The translations under genes and the position numbers were made by a program. A stretch of 64,000 nucleotides of DNA from Rothia dentocariosa ATCC 17931 (GTDB taxonomy: Bacteria; Actinomycetota; Actinomycetes; Actinomycetales; Micrococcaceae), in contig NC_014643.1 in the NCBI RefSeq assembly GCF_000164695.2, positions 558,001 through 622,000 of the forward strand, read 5' to 3'. Every line of letters begins with the position of its first letter. Position 1 is the first letter of the stretch. A model generated the notes under the pieces. That model ran no database searches. It was not told where the DNA came from and saw only the letters and a program-made list of their open reading frames with translations. Below, piece after piece: positions 28,259-37,846 of the stretch.

Positions 28259-28322
28259 AAAAAGGCTCTTTATGTGAATAAAGCGGTGAAAAATACGCTT
28301 TATTCACATAAAGAGCCTTTTT
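28259..28322. terminator. 27-bp perfect-stem hairpin between clpB promoter and membrane-protein gene
   Basis: Arms 28259-28285 and 28296-28322 pair perfectly around a 10-base loop, with A-run and T-run ends. It terminates the minus-strand membrane-protein gene. Its core is shared with the hairpin at 60619-60684. Confidence 0.8.
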
Positions 28323-28352
28323 AGGGCGCGGGTGAGAGGATCAGACTAGGTC

Positions 28353-28952
28353 TCAGTCCAAGAAGTCATACGGGCTTTGTTGTCGCGCCTGCTCCTCCAA
28401 AACCTCGTCGGTAACACCCTGCTGTATGCGCGCCGAGCGCCTATTGGCGTTGAAAGCGATCACGGCGGCGGTAATAGCCATGGCAAAGGTCAAAATTCCG
28501 AAGGTATTCCCGAATCCTGCACCGTAGCCCACATAATCGGCACCCGCAAGCGCGCCAATTCCCGACACCGGCACCCCGGCACGGTAATCGGGAATGAACA
28601 TCCCAAAGAGAAAAGCGAGCACCCAGCAGGCCCACACGGAAAATACGAATCCCCAGGATGCACCAACCCGCAAGTGCTCGCCTCCGTCAACGCGACGATG
28701 CGCATCACGAAACATCCACCACGCACCCAGGCACAGAATCACGGCGAGCGCGGGACCGAATGAGATAGCAAAAATAGGCACGAGATCCCCGGCGGCACCG
28801 AAGAGGGCACGGCCGACGGTAATCCAGGCGGCAGAAACAAACGCCATGGGGTAGGCGGCATAGAGGGTTGCAACCTGTATGACGGCAAGTGTGCGTGCGG
28901 CTAATGAGTTCGCGTGCGGGTGCGATCCGGCGTGCTCTGATTTTTCGTTCAC
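28353..28952 (-). CDS. Integral membrane protein, 199 aa
   Basis: Five or so hydrophobic segments spread over residues 18-170, with a hydrophilic N-terminus rich in His and a polar tail ending QSPYDFLD. The start is GTG with weak ribosome-binding support. There is no recognisable family motif. It is monocistronic, with a strong hairpin after it. The function is unknown. Confidence 0.65.
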   Translation of the reverse strand: MNEKSEHAGSHPHANSLAARTLAVIQVATLYAAYPMAFVSAAWITVGRALFGAAGDLVPIFAISFGPALAVILCLGAWWMFRDAHRRVDGGEHLRVGASWGFVFSVWACWVLAFLFGMFIPDYRAGVPVSGIGALAGADYVGYGAGFGNTFGILTFAMAITAAVIAFNANRRSARIQQGVTDEVLEEQARQQSPYDFLD

Positions 28953-29130
28953 TGTGCCATCTTAAACGGTTTGTGCCCCAGGCTGGGGCAGCACTCACCA
29001 TGTCAGCGGGCTTTCTGCGGTAAATCCCGCATAAACCTAAACTTAAACCAAAAACTTTATTGTTATACTGAGCACCTCGGGCGCTTGCGGGTGCCCATAC
29101 CAACCACAGCGATAAATATTGGGAGCCTAC

Positions 29131-29808
29131 ATGAAAATACTGGCTTTAGGAGCAAGCGGTCGCACTGGAAGCCTTTTCACCCGCAAAGCGTTAGAGGAGG
29201 GACACACGGTCACCGCCTATGTGCGTAACCCCGATAAGACGGTGGAGCTTTTGGGGGAACACCAGAACCTCATGGTTGTCCCCGGTGCCCTGAACGATTC
29301 TGAGCGGCTCGCCACAATTTCTTCCGGACAGGATGTAATGGTTAGCATCCTGGGGCAGAAAGCTACGGTACGAGAGTTTCTATCGACCAAATTCATGCAG
29401 AAGCGCCTGCCGCTCATTATGGATTCGGTAGTGGGTGCGGGTGTGAAGCACTGCGTTATTATGAGCGCCTACGGAGTGGGCGATACGCTGCGGAGCGCAT
29501 CTTTTTTCATGCGTGTAGGGTGCAAGATCATGATGCGCAGCATTTTTACGGATCGCGCAAAGGCCGACGCGATGGTTGCTAAGTATCAGCCGTATATTTC
29601 GCGGGTGCATCCGGGTCTGCTGACAGATAAGCCTGGCAAGGGTGGGGTCAAGGTGTTTGATGTGGCGAGTGTTGCGCGAGTTCCGGGTATTCCAATGATT
29701 GCTCGTGAAGATGTTGCTGATGCTCTGCTCAGTATTGCGGGAAACCCACTGAACGCGGGGACAGATTTTTTGGTGACGATTGATGACGTTGTCCTACGGG
29801 CTACCTAG
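29131..29808 (+). CDS. NAD(P)-binding SDR-like (NmrA/atypical) protein, 225 aa
   Basis: A Rossmann fold opens with KILALGASGRTGS (2-14), followed by ALNDSERL and MSAYGVGDT where the classical SDR active site would lie. The catalytic YxxxK pair is absent, so it is an atypical, perhaps regulatory or reductase, member. GGGAGCC precedes the chosen ATG. A TTGTTATACT segment at 29059 could be the -10 region. The HAD gene follows after 22 bases, forming a likely operon. Confidence 0.82.
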   Translation: MKILALGASGRTGSLFTRKALEEGHTVTAYVRNPDKTVELLGEHQNLMVVPGALNDSERLATISSGQDVMVSILGQKATVREFLSTKFMQKRLPLIMDSVVGAGVKHCVIMSAYGVGDTLRSASFFMRVGCKIMMRSIFTDRAKADAMVAKYQPYISRVHPGLLTDKPGKGGVKVFDVASVARVPGIPMIAREDVADALLSIAGNPLNAGTDFLVTIDDVVLRAT

Positions 29809-29830
29809 AAATGCCCGGTAGGCTTAAACT

Positions 29831-30487
29831 ATGACGAATAATTCTTCTTTTCCCGCCGCAATTCTTTTCGACCATGACGGCACGCTTGTGGATACCGAGC
29901 CGGTGTGGGCTGCCGCGAAGGTTGCTCTTGCGGCCGAGTTCGGCGGCACCTGGACCGAGCAGGATACCCTGGATTGTCTGGGGCTTTCTATGAAATTTAC
30001 GCTTGACCGCCTGCGTGAACGCGGGGTTGATCTGCCGGATGAGCAGATTAATGAGCACCTGGTTGCCAAGGTTCGTGAGGCACTGGCGCATCAGCAGGTG
30101 GAGTTTCTGCCCGGTATTGAGCGTTTCCTGACCCAAGTGCGTGATGCCCAGATTCCAGCGGCAATTGTTACGAATGCGACTACGTCGATCGCTCAGCGTA
30201 CAGCCGATGCCGCCCCGGAAGGAACGTTCTCGGTCATTATTGGCAACGATGAGACGACGCATCCAAAGCCGGATCCGCAGCCATACCTTTTGGCTGCGCA
30301 GCGTTTGGGGGTTGAGCCTAGCCGGTGTGTGGCGCTTGAGGATTCGCCCTCCGGGGTGCGCAGCGCGACGGCGGCGGGCATGAAAGTAATTGTAGTGCCG
30401 GGCGAGCTTGAGGTTCCCGCCGAGCTGGGGAATGCCCGCATGTTACATACCGAGTTAACGTTGGATGCGGTGCGCGCCTTAGGGTAA
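29831..30487 (+). CDS. HAD-superfamily hydrolase (phosphoglycolate phosphatase/beta-PGM-like), 218 aa
   Basis: Motif I is FDHDGTLVDTE with nucleophile Asp14 and acid Asp16. Motif II is VTNAT, motif III is the Lys in HPKPDP and motif IV is LEDSPSGVRSA. The helical cap lies between motifs I and II, as in beta-phosphoglucomutase-like enzymes. The substrate is a small phosphoester but cannot be named. It follows the SDR-like gene. Confidence 0.88.
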   Translation: MTNNSSFPAAILFDHDGTLVDTEPVWAAAKVALAAEFGGTWTEQDTLDCLGLSMKFTLDRLRERGVDLPDEQINEHLVAKVREALAHQQVEFLPGIERFLTQVRDAQIPAAIVTNATTSIAQRTADAAPEGTFSVIIGNDETTHPKPDPQPYLLAAQRLGVEPSRCVALEDSPSGVRSATAAGMKVIVVPGELEVPAELGNARMLHTELTLDAVRALG

Positions 30488-30645
30488 TAGCCACCCGACT
30501 TTCGCGTTCTTCACCGTATTCACAATGATAGTTTGTTGATGGTGCAGGGTTGTGGCGGGGTATGCTAAGCCTTATCTGGGCTATTTTTTAGCGTTGTCAG
30601 AACCGCATCCAAAGCCACCCTTATTATGAATTACTAAAAATAAAC

Positions 30646-30674
30646 TTGACTCCGGGGCGTAAAAATGATTTACT
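30646..30674 (+). promoter_or_regulatory. Candidate dps promoter
   Basis: TTGACT and TTTACT spaced 17 bases, about 90 bases before the dps start. The heptamer TTACTAA occurs at 30631-30637 and 30670-30676, on both sides of the -35 region, and may be a regulator site. Confidence 0.4.
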
Positions 30675-30765
30675 AAGGATAACGCTTTTGTGGGGAAATA
30701 GCGGGTGAGAATCCCCCGCCGTCTACCCCTTGAAGCAGCATCTACGCACTAAGAAGGAGTCTCAC

Positions 30766-31266
30766 ATGACATTCGCACAATACACCGCACCCGGTCTTAC
30801 TCTTGACGAAGGCAAAGAAATTTCCGAGGTTCTGCAGGCTCGTCTGCACGACCTTAACGAACTGCATCTTTCCCTGAAGCACGCACACTGGAACGTAACC
30901 GGCCCCGACTTCATCGCCGTGCACGAAATGATTGACCCGCAGGTCGATACCGTTCGCAACTTCGTGGACGACATCGCAGAACGTATGGCAACCTTGGGTG
31001 CAACCCCCAATGGTCTCGCCGGTGCGCTGGTCGCAGCACGCAACCACGAGGATTACCCCGTAGGCCGCGCTCGCGTGACCGAGCACCTGCATGCCCTCAA
31101 CGACGTCTACACCCGCGTGATCGAAGACCATCGCAAGGCTATCGAGTTCGCCGGTAAAGTTGATCCCATTACCGAGGATCTGCTGATCGGTCAGACCGCT
31201 GAGCTTGAGAAGTTCCAGTGGTTCGTTCGCGCATTCCTAGAGAACAGCGCAGGCGAAATCAAGTAA
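30766..31266 (+). CDS. dps: Dps-family ferritin, 166 aa
   Basis: Dps forms a dodecamer that oxidises and stores iron with peroxide and protects DNA. Ferroxidase residues match the family: His41 (AHWNVTG), His53, Asp57, Asp68 and Glu72. The ATG chosen has AAGGAG upstream; the frame extends 12 codons further without support. It belongs with the window's other iron genes (dtxR, dhb, the VIT1-like exporter). A terminator follows. Confidence 0.95.
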   Translation: MTFAQYTAPGLTLDEGKEISEVLQARLHDLNELHLSLKHAHWNVTGPDFIAVHEMIDPQVDTVRNFVDDIAERMATLGATPNGLAGALVAARNHEDYPVGRARVTEHLHALNDVYTRVIEDHRKAIEFAGKVDPITEDLLIGQTAELEKFQWFVRAFLENSAGEIK

Positions 31267-31289
31267 TCCGCACACAGGATTTTAGAACG

Positions 31290-31327
31290 AAAGGCGCCGT
31301 CTCCCCTACGCGGGAGGCGGCACCTTT
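31290..31327 (+). terminator. Terminator after dps
   Basis: 16-base arms with two mismatches or wobbles (31290-31305, 31312-31327) 23 bases after the dps stop; ends in a T-rich stretch. Confidence 0.7.
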
Positions 31328-31341
31328 ATATCTCTTCGCTC

Positions 31342-33588
31342 TCAAGAACGGGGCAGCATTTCATAGGACGTTTTGATACCCTGCCCAATATTTTTCGATG
31401 GCCACCAAAGGAACCTGCGGCACACCATCAACAGCGCGGGCAGGAATACCAGGCGAACCACAGTTGCATCCAAAAGCACCGCAAAAGCAAGGCCAATACC
31501 AATCTGTTTCATCTCAATGAAAGAAAGCCCACCAAAGACGCAGAATACCGCGATCATAATAACAGCGGCACTCGTAATAACGCCTGCTGTACGGGTAATG
31601 CCTTCACGAATCGCATCTTGGGTAGAATACCCTGCCGCAGCGAACTCGCGAATACGGCTTACCACCAAAATATGATAATCAAGAGATAGACCTGAAAGAA
31701 TGACAAACAGCATCAGAGGAATCCAAGACACCACATGTCCGGTGGATGTAAATCCTAGAAGGTTTTCTGCCCATGTCCCTTGAAAAATAGCCGTCACTGC
31801 ACCAAAAGCAGCCAAAGTTGAGGCAAGGTTCAACACGATCGTGATTCCGGCCAATGGTATAGACCGATAAGCCCCAAACATAAAGATGAATGTTACCCCA
31901 ATAACGATTCCAACCACCCACGGGATTTTTGACGATAGGTTTTGCGTGTAATCCATTCCAGACGCAATATCGCCGCCAACCGCCCAGCGAGAGACTCCTA
32001 ATGATGGTGCAACGTCGGAACGCAACCGGTTTACCGCTTGATGCGCTTGCGCAGAGTCTGACGTATGTTTTACCGCGATATCGACAACCGCTGTACGTTG
32101 GTCTGCCGAGGTCCATGTGTTCGATACTCCCGCATAGGTTTGAGTGTCCTCACCCGCATGTTGAGTAACTTTATCCACTGCCTGCCGCACCTGTTCCGGT
32201 TCGCCTTCCAGCACCACATTGGCGCTGCTTTTACTGCCGGGAAATGCCTCGCGTATATCATCCAAAGCCTGCATAGACGACAAATACCTTGGATAATCAT
32301 CTACAGTCGTCATTTTAAGGCTCATGGATGCTGCAGGAGCCGCCAGCGCTCCAAACAAAACCGCCATAATCGCTAATGCCACCCACGGATAACGGCTTAC
32401 CGGCCCGATAATCCGATGGGCGAGCTTACTTCCCCCGGTTCCTTGCGAAAGTCGCCATACGAAAGGCACTCGCGGACGATCTACCGCACCGCGCAGCAAC
32501 ATTAAGAGTGCGGGAAGTACCGTTAGGGATGACATCATCGCAACCAGCACAACCAAGATTGCACCAATGGCAGCACCCGTTGATAGCACATCTTGAACTA
32601 GCAGCAGACCGGCCATTGATAAACATACTGCGATTCCAGAAACTAATACTGAATGCCCTGCCGTCTCTGCTGCAATATGCGTGGCTTCTAACCGTTGATG
32701 CCCGACGGTGCGTTCCTCTCGAAAGCGACGCACATAGAACAGAGAATAATCGACACCAACAGCCATACCGATTAGCAAGATAACGTGCGAAATTAGCCCC
32801 TGATCCGGGAATACCTGTGAAGCGACTGCCCACAGTCCAGTAGCAGAAAATACTGAGGCTAGTCCCACCAGCAGGGGTAGCCCCGCTACAATCCAGGCCC
32901 CAAACACTATGAGGAGAATAATAAGTGTAATGGGTAATGTCACCACAGTAGCGTGGTTAAGGTCCTCGCCTAGCCAGGTCTGAAAATCTGAATTAATGGT
33001 TGCGTTACCGGTGTTAACAGTCGTGTACTCTGAATGATGCGAAGAGAAATCTGATACTGCAGAGTGCACGCCCTCAACACGCTCTGAGGCGGTATCTGGA
33101 TTTCCTTCGATGGAAGCAGTTATCAATACTGACTTTCCGTCTTCAGAAGGTACAGGATCTTTAACACTCTCCACGTGGGATGCAGTACCTAACTGACGAT
33201 GCAGGTCTTCGATCGCGACCCCATCCTGTTCCTCACTGATTTCCGCGCCATCAGAACGTTTGAGGAGTACATTTTCTTCAGCAGCGTTATGTTTACCAGC
33301 GTCCCGTGCCATAACAGCTGCTTCGCGGGATTGACCGTTCAACGAGTCTACTTCGCCCGCCATTCGAGTGGGGATCAGGGTACTTAGGGATACGGTTAAA
33401 CCGATCAACAGTACCCAGACCAAAAGCGCCCATATAGGACGCCTTGCACTCCACAACGCAACCCCACGAATGATGCCGCCGTGCGAAGAACCAACCGCAT
33501 GAAGATTTGAAGAATTTATTTCACTCGGTTCCCCACTGGGATACCTGGCTGAAGAACCTGAATTATTTTTCTTACCATACAGTCGCAT
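31342..33588 (-). CDS. MMPL-family RND transporter, 748 aa
   Basis: Two repeats of one helix, a large outer domain and five helices, as in MmpL proteins. GMAVGVDYSLFYVRRFREE (about 275) and ILSGLSLDYHILVVSRIRE (about 625) are the paired GxDY-type motifs of helices 4 and 10. The start MRLYGK has GGAGA seven bases before it. MMPL proteins export lipids, siderophores or drugs using the proton gradient. No regulator or lipid gene is adjacent, so the substrate is unknown. Confidence 0.9.
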   Translation of the reverse strand: MRLYGKKNNSGSSARYPSGEPSEINSSNLHAVGSSHGGIIRGVALWSARRPIWALLVWVLLIGLTVSLSTLIPTRMAGEVDSLNGQSREAAVMARDAGKHNAAEENVLLKRSDGAEISEEQDGVAIEDLHRQLGTASHVESVKDPVPSEDGKSVLITASIEGNPDTASERVEGVHSAVSDFSSHHSEYTTVNTGNATINSDFQTWLGEDLNHATVVTLPITLIILLIVFGAWIVAGLPLLVGLASVFSATGLWAVASQVFPDQGLISHVILLIGMAVGVDYSLFYVRRFREERTVGHQRLEATHIAAETAGHSVLVSGIAVCLSMAGLLLVQDVLSTGAAIGAILVVLVAMMSSLTVLPALLMLLRGAVDRPRVPFVWRLSQGTGGSKLAHRIIGPVSRYPWVALAIMAVLFGALAAPAASMSLKMTTVDDYPRYLSSMQALDDIREAFPGSKSSANVVLEGEPEQVRQAVDKVTQHAGEDTQTYAGVSNTWTSADQRTAVVDIAVKHTSDSAQAHQAVNRLRSDVAPSLGVSRWAVGGDIASGMDYTQNLSSKIPWVVGIVIGVTFIFMFGAYRSIPLAGITIVLNLASTLAAFGAVTAIFQGTWAENLLGFTSTGHVVSWIPLMLFVILSGLSLDYHILVVSRIREFAAAGYSTQDAIREGITRTAGVITSAAVIMIAVFCVFGGLSFIEMKQIGIGLAFAVLLDATVVRLVFLPALLMVCRRFLWWPSKNIGQGIKTSYEMLPRS

Positions 33589-33916
33589 GATGTCTCCTTT
33601 CATAGGGGTCTAGATATAAATTCCCTTGGAGATCTGCAGTTATCTCGCAGTTATTAATTAGAAGTCAGATTTTTCTAGAAAACATGGGTGCTGGCACCAC
33701 TCTTAGACCTAGGGTGAGACTGAGAAAGTTATTGTTATACCGAGAGTGGCGAGGAATTGCAGATAGAACGGCGCCCCTTCATCCGCGACTTTTACAATGC
33801 GATCTCAACCTAGATGTTCGACGCAGCGAACATAAAAGCACCGGCACCTTTTCCTAGATTTTCGAGGACGAACCCCCTATGCTGGTGAGTTGCACACCAA
33901 TCTACCCGGGATATCT
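33589..33916. promoter_or_regulatory. Divergent promoter region between MMPL and VIT1-like genes
   Basis: About 330 bases without a gene. TTATTGTTATACCGAG at 33729-33744 nearly repeats a stretch before the SDR gene at 29056 and may be a promoter. Nothing else recognisable. Confidence 0.3.
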
Positions 33917-35125
33917 ATGACATCGGCCGAACCGCATAAAACTCAGAGCGAGCATCTTCTCACCGCCCAAACTGAGGGGGCTCGCACCGCATCCGAAGAT
34001 TCTTCCCCGGCAGTCGGGCACATACCGGCGCGGCACCAGCCCGTCACCCAGCCAAGTGACACGCAGATCCGGCGGTGGCGGCGCTATCTCGCCGATGAAG
34101 AGTCGGAGGCGCGCATCTACCGCTACCTGGCCCAGCGCGCCGAAGGTAAAGACCGCGAGATTCTGATGCAGGTTGCCGAGGCTGAGAAACGCCACCAACA
34201 GCACTGGCGCGATATGCTCGGCGAACATGCTGGCAAGCCCTCACGCCCCTCACTGTCTTCGGCGATTTTGCAGTTCCTTGCGCGGCATTTCGGGTCGGTT
34301 TTTATTCTGGCGATGGCTCAGCGGGCCGAATCCCGCTCCCCCTACGCCGAAGATCCGGATGCCACCGAAGAAATGGCGGCTGACGAGGCTATTCACGAAG
34401 AAATCATCCGCGCCCTGGCCACTAACGGGCGTGAAAAGCTCTCGGGTAACTTCCGCGCGGCGGTGTTCGGCGCGAACGACGGGCTGGTCTCGAATCTGGC
34501 GCTGACGATCGGTATTACGGCCTCGGGCGCATCCAGCTCTATGGTGCTGCTTTCGGGGGTTGCCGGGCTGCTCGCGGGCGCGCTGTCTATGGCGGCGGGC
34601 GAGTTCGTTTCGGTGCGTTCCCAGCGTGAACTTTTGGATGCATCCCAGCCGACCCAGGTGACCTTGCGCGTGGCGGGCGACCTTGATATTGATGCGAACG
34701 AGCTTGAGCTCATCTACCGGGCGCGCGGCATGGATGAGGAGGCGGCGCATCACCGCGCGCTGGAACGTTTCGGGTACCTCGACTGCGATTGCGACCCGTC
34801 ACTGTCGCATCGTGCAGATGAAGAGGGCGAGGAAGAGAACGTAGCACTCGGTACGGATATTGGCGCGGCGGCGGCATCGTTTAGCTTCTTCGCATCCGGG
34901 GCGCTCGTGCCGATTCTGCCCTATATTTTCGGGATTTCCGGCGTCTGGGCGATGGTGCTTTCGCTCCTGTTCGTCGCCATGGCGCTGGGCTTCACCGGCG
35001 GTATTGTGGGTCTGCTCTCAGGGTCTTCCCCGATGCGCCGCGGACTGCGCCAAATCCTGATCGGACTGGGCGCAGCGGGCATCACCTACCTGCTGGGTCT
35101 AGCCTTCGGCACCACGCTGGGGTAG
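33917..35125 (+). CDS. Ferritin-like domain fused to VIT1/CCC1 iron transporter, MbfA-like, 402 aa
   Basis: After a disordered N-terminus (1-50), a rubrerythrin-type four-helix segment shows ADEESEARIYRYLAQRAEG and EAEKRHQQHW, the usual ExxY and ExxH iron ligands. The C-terminal half is the VIT1 membrane domain (FGANDGLVSNLALTIG, ALSMAAGEFVSVRSQRE, final helices to the end). The order matches MbfA, an iron exporter of alphaproteobacteria. The start at 33917 is preferred over a TTG at 33890. The likely job is iron or manganese efflux. Confidence 0.88.
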   Translation: MTSAEPHKTQSEHLLTAQTEGARTASEDSSPAVGHIPARHQPVTQPSDTQIRRWRRYLADEESEARIYRYLAQRAEGKDREILMQVAEAEKRHQQHWRDMLGEHAGKPSRPSLSSAILQFLARHFGSVFILAMAQRAESRSPYAEDPDATEEMAADEAIHEEIIRALATNGREKLSGNFRAAVFGANDGLVSNLALTIGITASGASSSMVLLSGVAGLLAGALSMAAGEFVSVRSQRELLDASQPTQVTLRVAGDLDIDANELELIYRARGMDEEAAHHRALERFGYLDCDCDPSLSHRADEEGEEENVALGTDIGAAAASFSFFASGALVPILPYIFGISGVWAMVLSLLFVAMALGFTGGIVGLLSGSSPMRRGLRQILIGLGAAGITYLLGLAFGTTLG

Positions 35126-35437
35126 GTCTATTCCGCTCTATACTTTCTCTACGCCAGCGGCGTTGCCCTTTTGCAATACACGAAATGCCACGCATATGAC
35201 GTGGCATCCGGAACCGGCGCATCCAAGCCGTCTTTCAGCTTTAGCTACTTGCATATCAGGTCATCGGCTATACAGCATTGCGCAAAGAGTAACCATAATA
35301 GAGAGACTATTGATCTCCAATGGTTCTTTGTTTTATATTCCCTCGCAAGCCCAATAGAAAAACTCCTGCCGTTGGCACTCTCCCGATAGTGGAGGGCCGT
35401 TGACAGGAGCGAATTAGTACTTTGATTATATATGAAT
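35126..35437. other. Gene-free gap between the VIT1-like gene and the sucD terminator
   Basis: About 310 bases. Short open frames on both strands have no coding character. A GC-rich imperfect dyad near 35367-35410 (CTCCTG ... CAGGAG) could end the VIT1-like transcript. Nothing else stands out. Confidence 0.3.
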
Positions 35438-35474
35438 CCCCGGCGGCGCAAACATAATGCTCGCACCGCCGGGG
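35438..35474 (-). terminator. Terminator of sucCD
   Basis: 12-base arms CCCCGGCGGCGC/GCACCGCCGGGG with one wobble pair, 30 bases after the sucD stop on the minus strand. Confidence 0.7.
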
Positions 35475-35505
35475 GTCTTATTAGCTGCCCGAACCGGGCG
35501 GAATG

Positions 35506-36423
35506 CTACTTGTTGGCGAAGATTTCGCGCATCAAATTAGCGGCCTCAGAAGGGGTCTTGCCAACCTTCACGCCGGCAGCCTCCAGAGCCTCTTTCTTCG
35601 CCTGAGCGGTGCCCGAAGAACCTGAGACGATCGCACCCGCGTGGCCCATAGTCTTGCCCTCGGGAGCGGTGAAACCAGCCACGTAACCGACCACAGGCTT
35701 GGTGACGTTCGCCTTGATGTACTCGGCGGCACGCTCCTCCGCATCGCCACCAATCTCACCAATCATCACGATACCCTCGGTCTCCGGGTCAGCCTCGAAA
35801 GCCTCCAGAGCGTCAATATGGGTGGTGCCAATAATCGGATCGCCGCCAATACCGATAGCGGTGGTGAACCCAATGTCGGCGAGCTCGAACATCATCTGGT
35901 AAGTGAGGGTACCCGACTTAGAGACAAGACCGATCTTGCCCTTACCGGTAATATTCGCCGGAGTAATACCAACCAGGCACTCCTCAGGGGTGATAATACC
36001 GGGGCAGTTCGGCCCAATAATGCGAGTAATCTGCTTGCCATTCTCGTCCACCGAAGCCTTCGCGGCAGCCCAGAACTCGGCGGTATCCTGCACCGGAACT
36101 CCCTCAGTAATGACGACGACCAGACCGATCTTAGCCTCAATAGCCTCAAGCACGGCGGCCTTGGTGAAGGCGGGCGGCACGAAAACAATCGAAACGTCCG
36201 CACCGGTTTCGGCAATAGCCTCGGCAACGGTACCGAAGACCTTCAGCTCAACATCGGAGCCGTCCTTTGCCTTGTGGGTAACGGTGGTGCCAGCCTTGCG
36301 GGCATTCACGCCGCCCACAATGTTCGTGCCGGCTGCGAGCATACGAGCGGTGTGCTTGGTGCCTTCGCCGCCGGTGATGCCCTGAACGATGACCTTAGAG
36401 TCTTTGTTCACAAAGATAGACAT
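35506..36423 (-). CDS. sucD: Succinate-CoA ligase, ADP-forming, alpha subunit, 305 aa
   Basis: SucD binds CoA and carries the phosphohistidine of the enzyme that makes ATP from succinyl-CoA in the TCA cycle. Visible are the CoA-binding opening [39 protein letters not shown] and [12 protein letters not shown] with the active His. It follows sucC by 29 bases and forms a two-gene operon. Confidence 0.96.
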   Translation of the reverse strand: MSIFVNKDSKVIVQGITGGEGTKHTARMLAAGTNIVGGVNARKAGTTVTHKAKDGSDVELKVFGTVAEAIAETGADVSIVFVPPAFTKAAVLEAIEAKIGLVVVITEGVPVQDTAEFWAAAKASVDENGKQITRIIGPNCPGIITPEECLVGITPANITGKGKIGLVSKSGTLTYQMMFELADIGFTTAIGIGGDPIIGTTHIDALEAFEADPETEGIVMIGEIGGDAEERAAEYIKANVTKPVVGYVAGFTAPEGKTMGHAGAIVSGSSGTAQAKKEALEAAGVKVGKTPSEAANLMREIFANK

Positions 36424-36452
36424 AGTTTTTCCTATAAATCCTTCGGTGGCGA

Positions 36453-37619
36453 TTACGCCTTGTTAGCGAGCTCTGCTGCCTTGTCGGCGCCTGAATCCAT
36501 GGTGGTTGCCTGCACCACGAGCGGGTGATTTGCCTCAGAGAGGATGCGGCGGCCTTCCTCCACGTTATTGCCGTCCAACCGCACCACAAGCGGCTTAGTT
36601 GCGGAATCGCCCAGAATCTCAAGCGCCTTCACAATGCCCTCAGCCACGGCATCGCACGAGGTGATACCGCCGAAGACGTTCACGAAAACGCTCTTAACCT
36701 GCTCATCGCCCAGAATAATCTCAAGACCCGCAGCCATGACCTCAGCGGATGCGCCGCCACCGATATCGAGGAAGTTGGCGGGCTTCACGTTGCCGTGCTT
36801 TTCGCCAGCGTATGCCACAACATCCAGAGTAGACATCACCAGACCGGCGCCGTTACCGACAACGCCAACTTCGCCATCGAGCTTCACATAGTTCAGGTCG
36901 TGCTGCTTAGCCTTAGCTTCCAGCGGGTTTTCGGCGGATTTATCGACAAGCGCCACGTGATCGGGCTGGCGGAATTCCGCGTTATCGTCGAGAGAGACCT
37001 TGCCGTCAAGAGCCAGAATATCGCCTTCGGGAGTCTGCACAAGGGGGTTAACCTCAACAAGGGTTGCGTCTTCCTTATTGAAGACATCGCCCAGCTTCAC
37101 GAGAACCTCAACCACCTTGGGCTGCAGTTCAGCAGAGAACCCGGCGGCCTCAACAATCTCCTGTGCCTTAGCGGAGTCGATACCCACCAGCGGGTCTACC
37201 TCAACCTTGGCGAGAGCCTCGGGGCGTTCAGCGGCGAGCTGCTCAATTTCCATGCCGCCCTCTACCGAACACATGGCAAGGTACGAACGGTTTGCACGGT
37301 CAAGCAGAATCGAGAAATAGTATTCTTCAGCAATGTCAGCACCCTGTGCGACCAGCACGCGGTGAACGGTGTGACCCTTGATATCCATACCAAGAATCTG
37401 CTGAGCGTACTCGTATGCCTCGTCAGGGTTTTTAGCGAGCTTCACGCCGCCAGCCTTACCGCGGCCACCGGTCTTAACCTGAGCCTTAATGACGGTCAGG
37501 CCGCCGATTTCCTCAGCTGCTGCCTTTGCTTCTTCGGGAGTGGTCGCAACAATACCCTTGAGCACGGGTACACCGTGCTTTGCGAAGAGATCGCGCGCCT
37601 GGTATTCGAAAAGGTCCAC
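36453..37619 (-). CDS. sucC: Succinate-CoA ligase, beta subunit, 388 aa
   Basis: The N-terminal ATP-grasp domain begins [19 protein letters not shown] and includes [16 protein letters not shown]. The C-terminal part has LDIGGGA and [16 protein letters not shown], the usual SucC marks. It pairs with SucD downstream. The length is normal. A gap of about 230 bases separates it from pcrA upstream, so it probably has its own promoter. Confidence 0.96.
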   Translation of the reverse strand: MDLFEYQARDLFAKHGVPVLKGIVATTPEEAKAAAEEIGGLTVIKAQVKTGGRGKAGGVKLAKNPDEAYEYAQQILGMDIKGHTVHRVLVAQGADIAEEYYFSILLDRANRSYLAMCSVEGGMEIEQLAAERPEALAKVEVDPLVGIDSAKAQEIVEAAGFSAELQPKVVEVLVKLGDVFNKEDATLVEVNPLVQTPEGDILALDGKVSLDDNAEFRQPDHVALVDKSAENPLEAKAKQHDLNYVKLDGEVGVVGNGAGLVMSTLDVVAYAGEKHGNVKPANFLDIGGGASAEVMAAGLEIILGDEQVKSVFVNVFGGITSCDAVAEGIVKALEILGDSATKPLVVRLDGNNVEEGRRILSEANHPLVVQATTMDSGADKAAELANKA

Positions 37620-37846
37620 AGGTGTCCTTCTTCGTCGAAGTGATGCCGCCGCATGGGGTGCGACGGCCTGGTCTCATGAGGTTCATACGATGCGCCCTGG
37701 CACCCGCGCGGGCGCGCGAAAACGCTTTCGAAATCCTCTCATCTCTACTTTATCGGAATATAGGTTAGTGTGCACTTATGGGTGCACATCAACCCGGTTT
37801 TTGTGGGTGGCATCACGTGTTCGGATGCACCCTACGGGTCGGGGGT

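Noticed and set aside
33680..33720. Possible DtxR box before the VIT1-like gene
   Set aside because: Only the CCTAGG centre is symmetrical; matches to the 19-base consensus are no better than chance by eye.
35245..35466. Minus-strand frame of 73 codons in the gap before sucD
   Set aside because: Runs through the sucD terminator and shows no coding character.
36525..37643. Long plus-strand open frame of 372 codons
   Set aside because: It lies entirely antisense to sucC, whose product is a clear full-length enzyme. The frame has no recognisable protein features.
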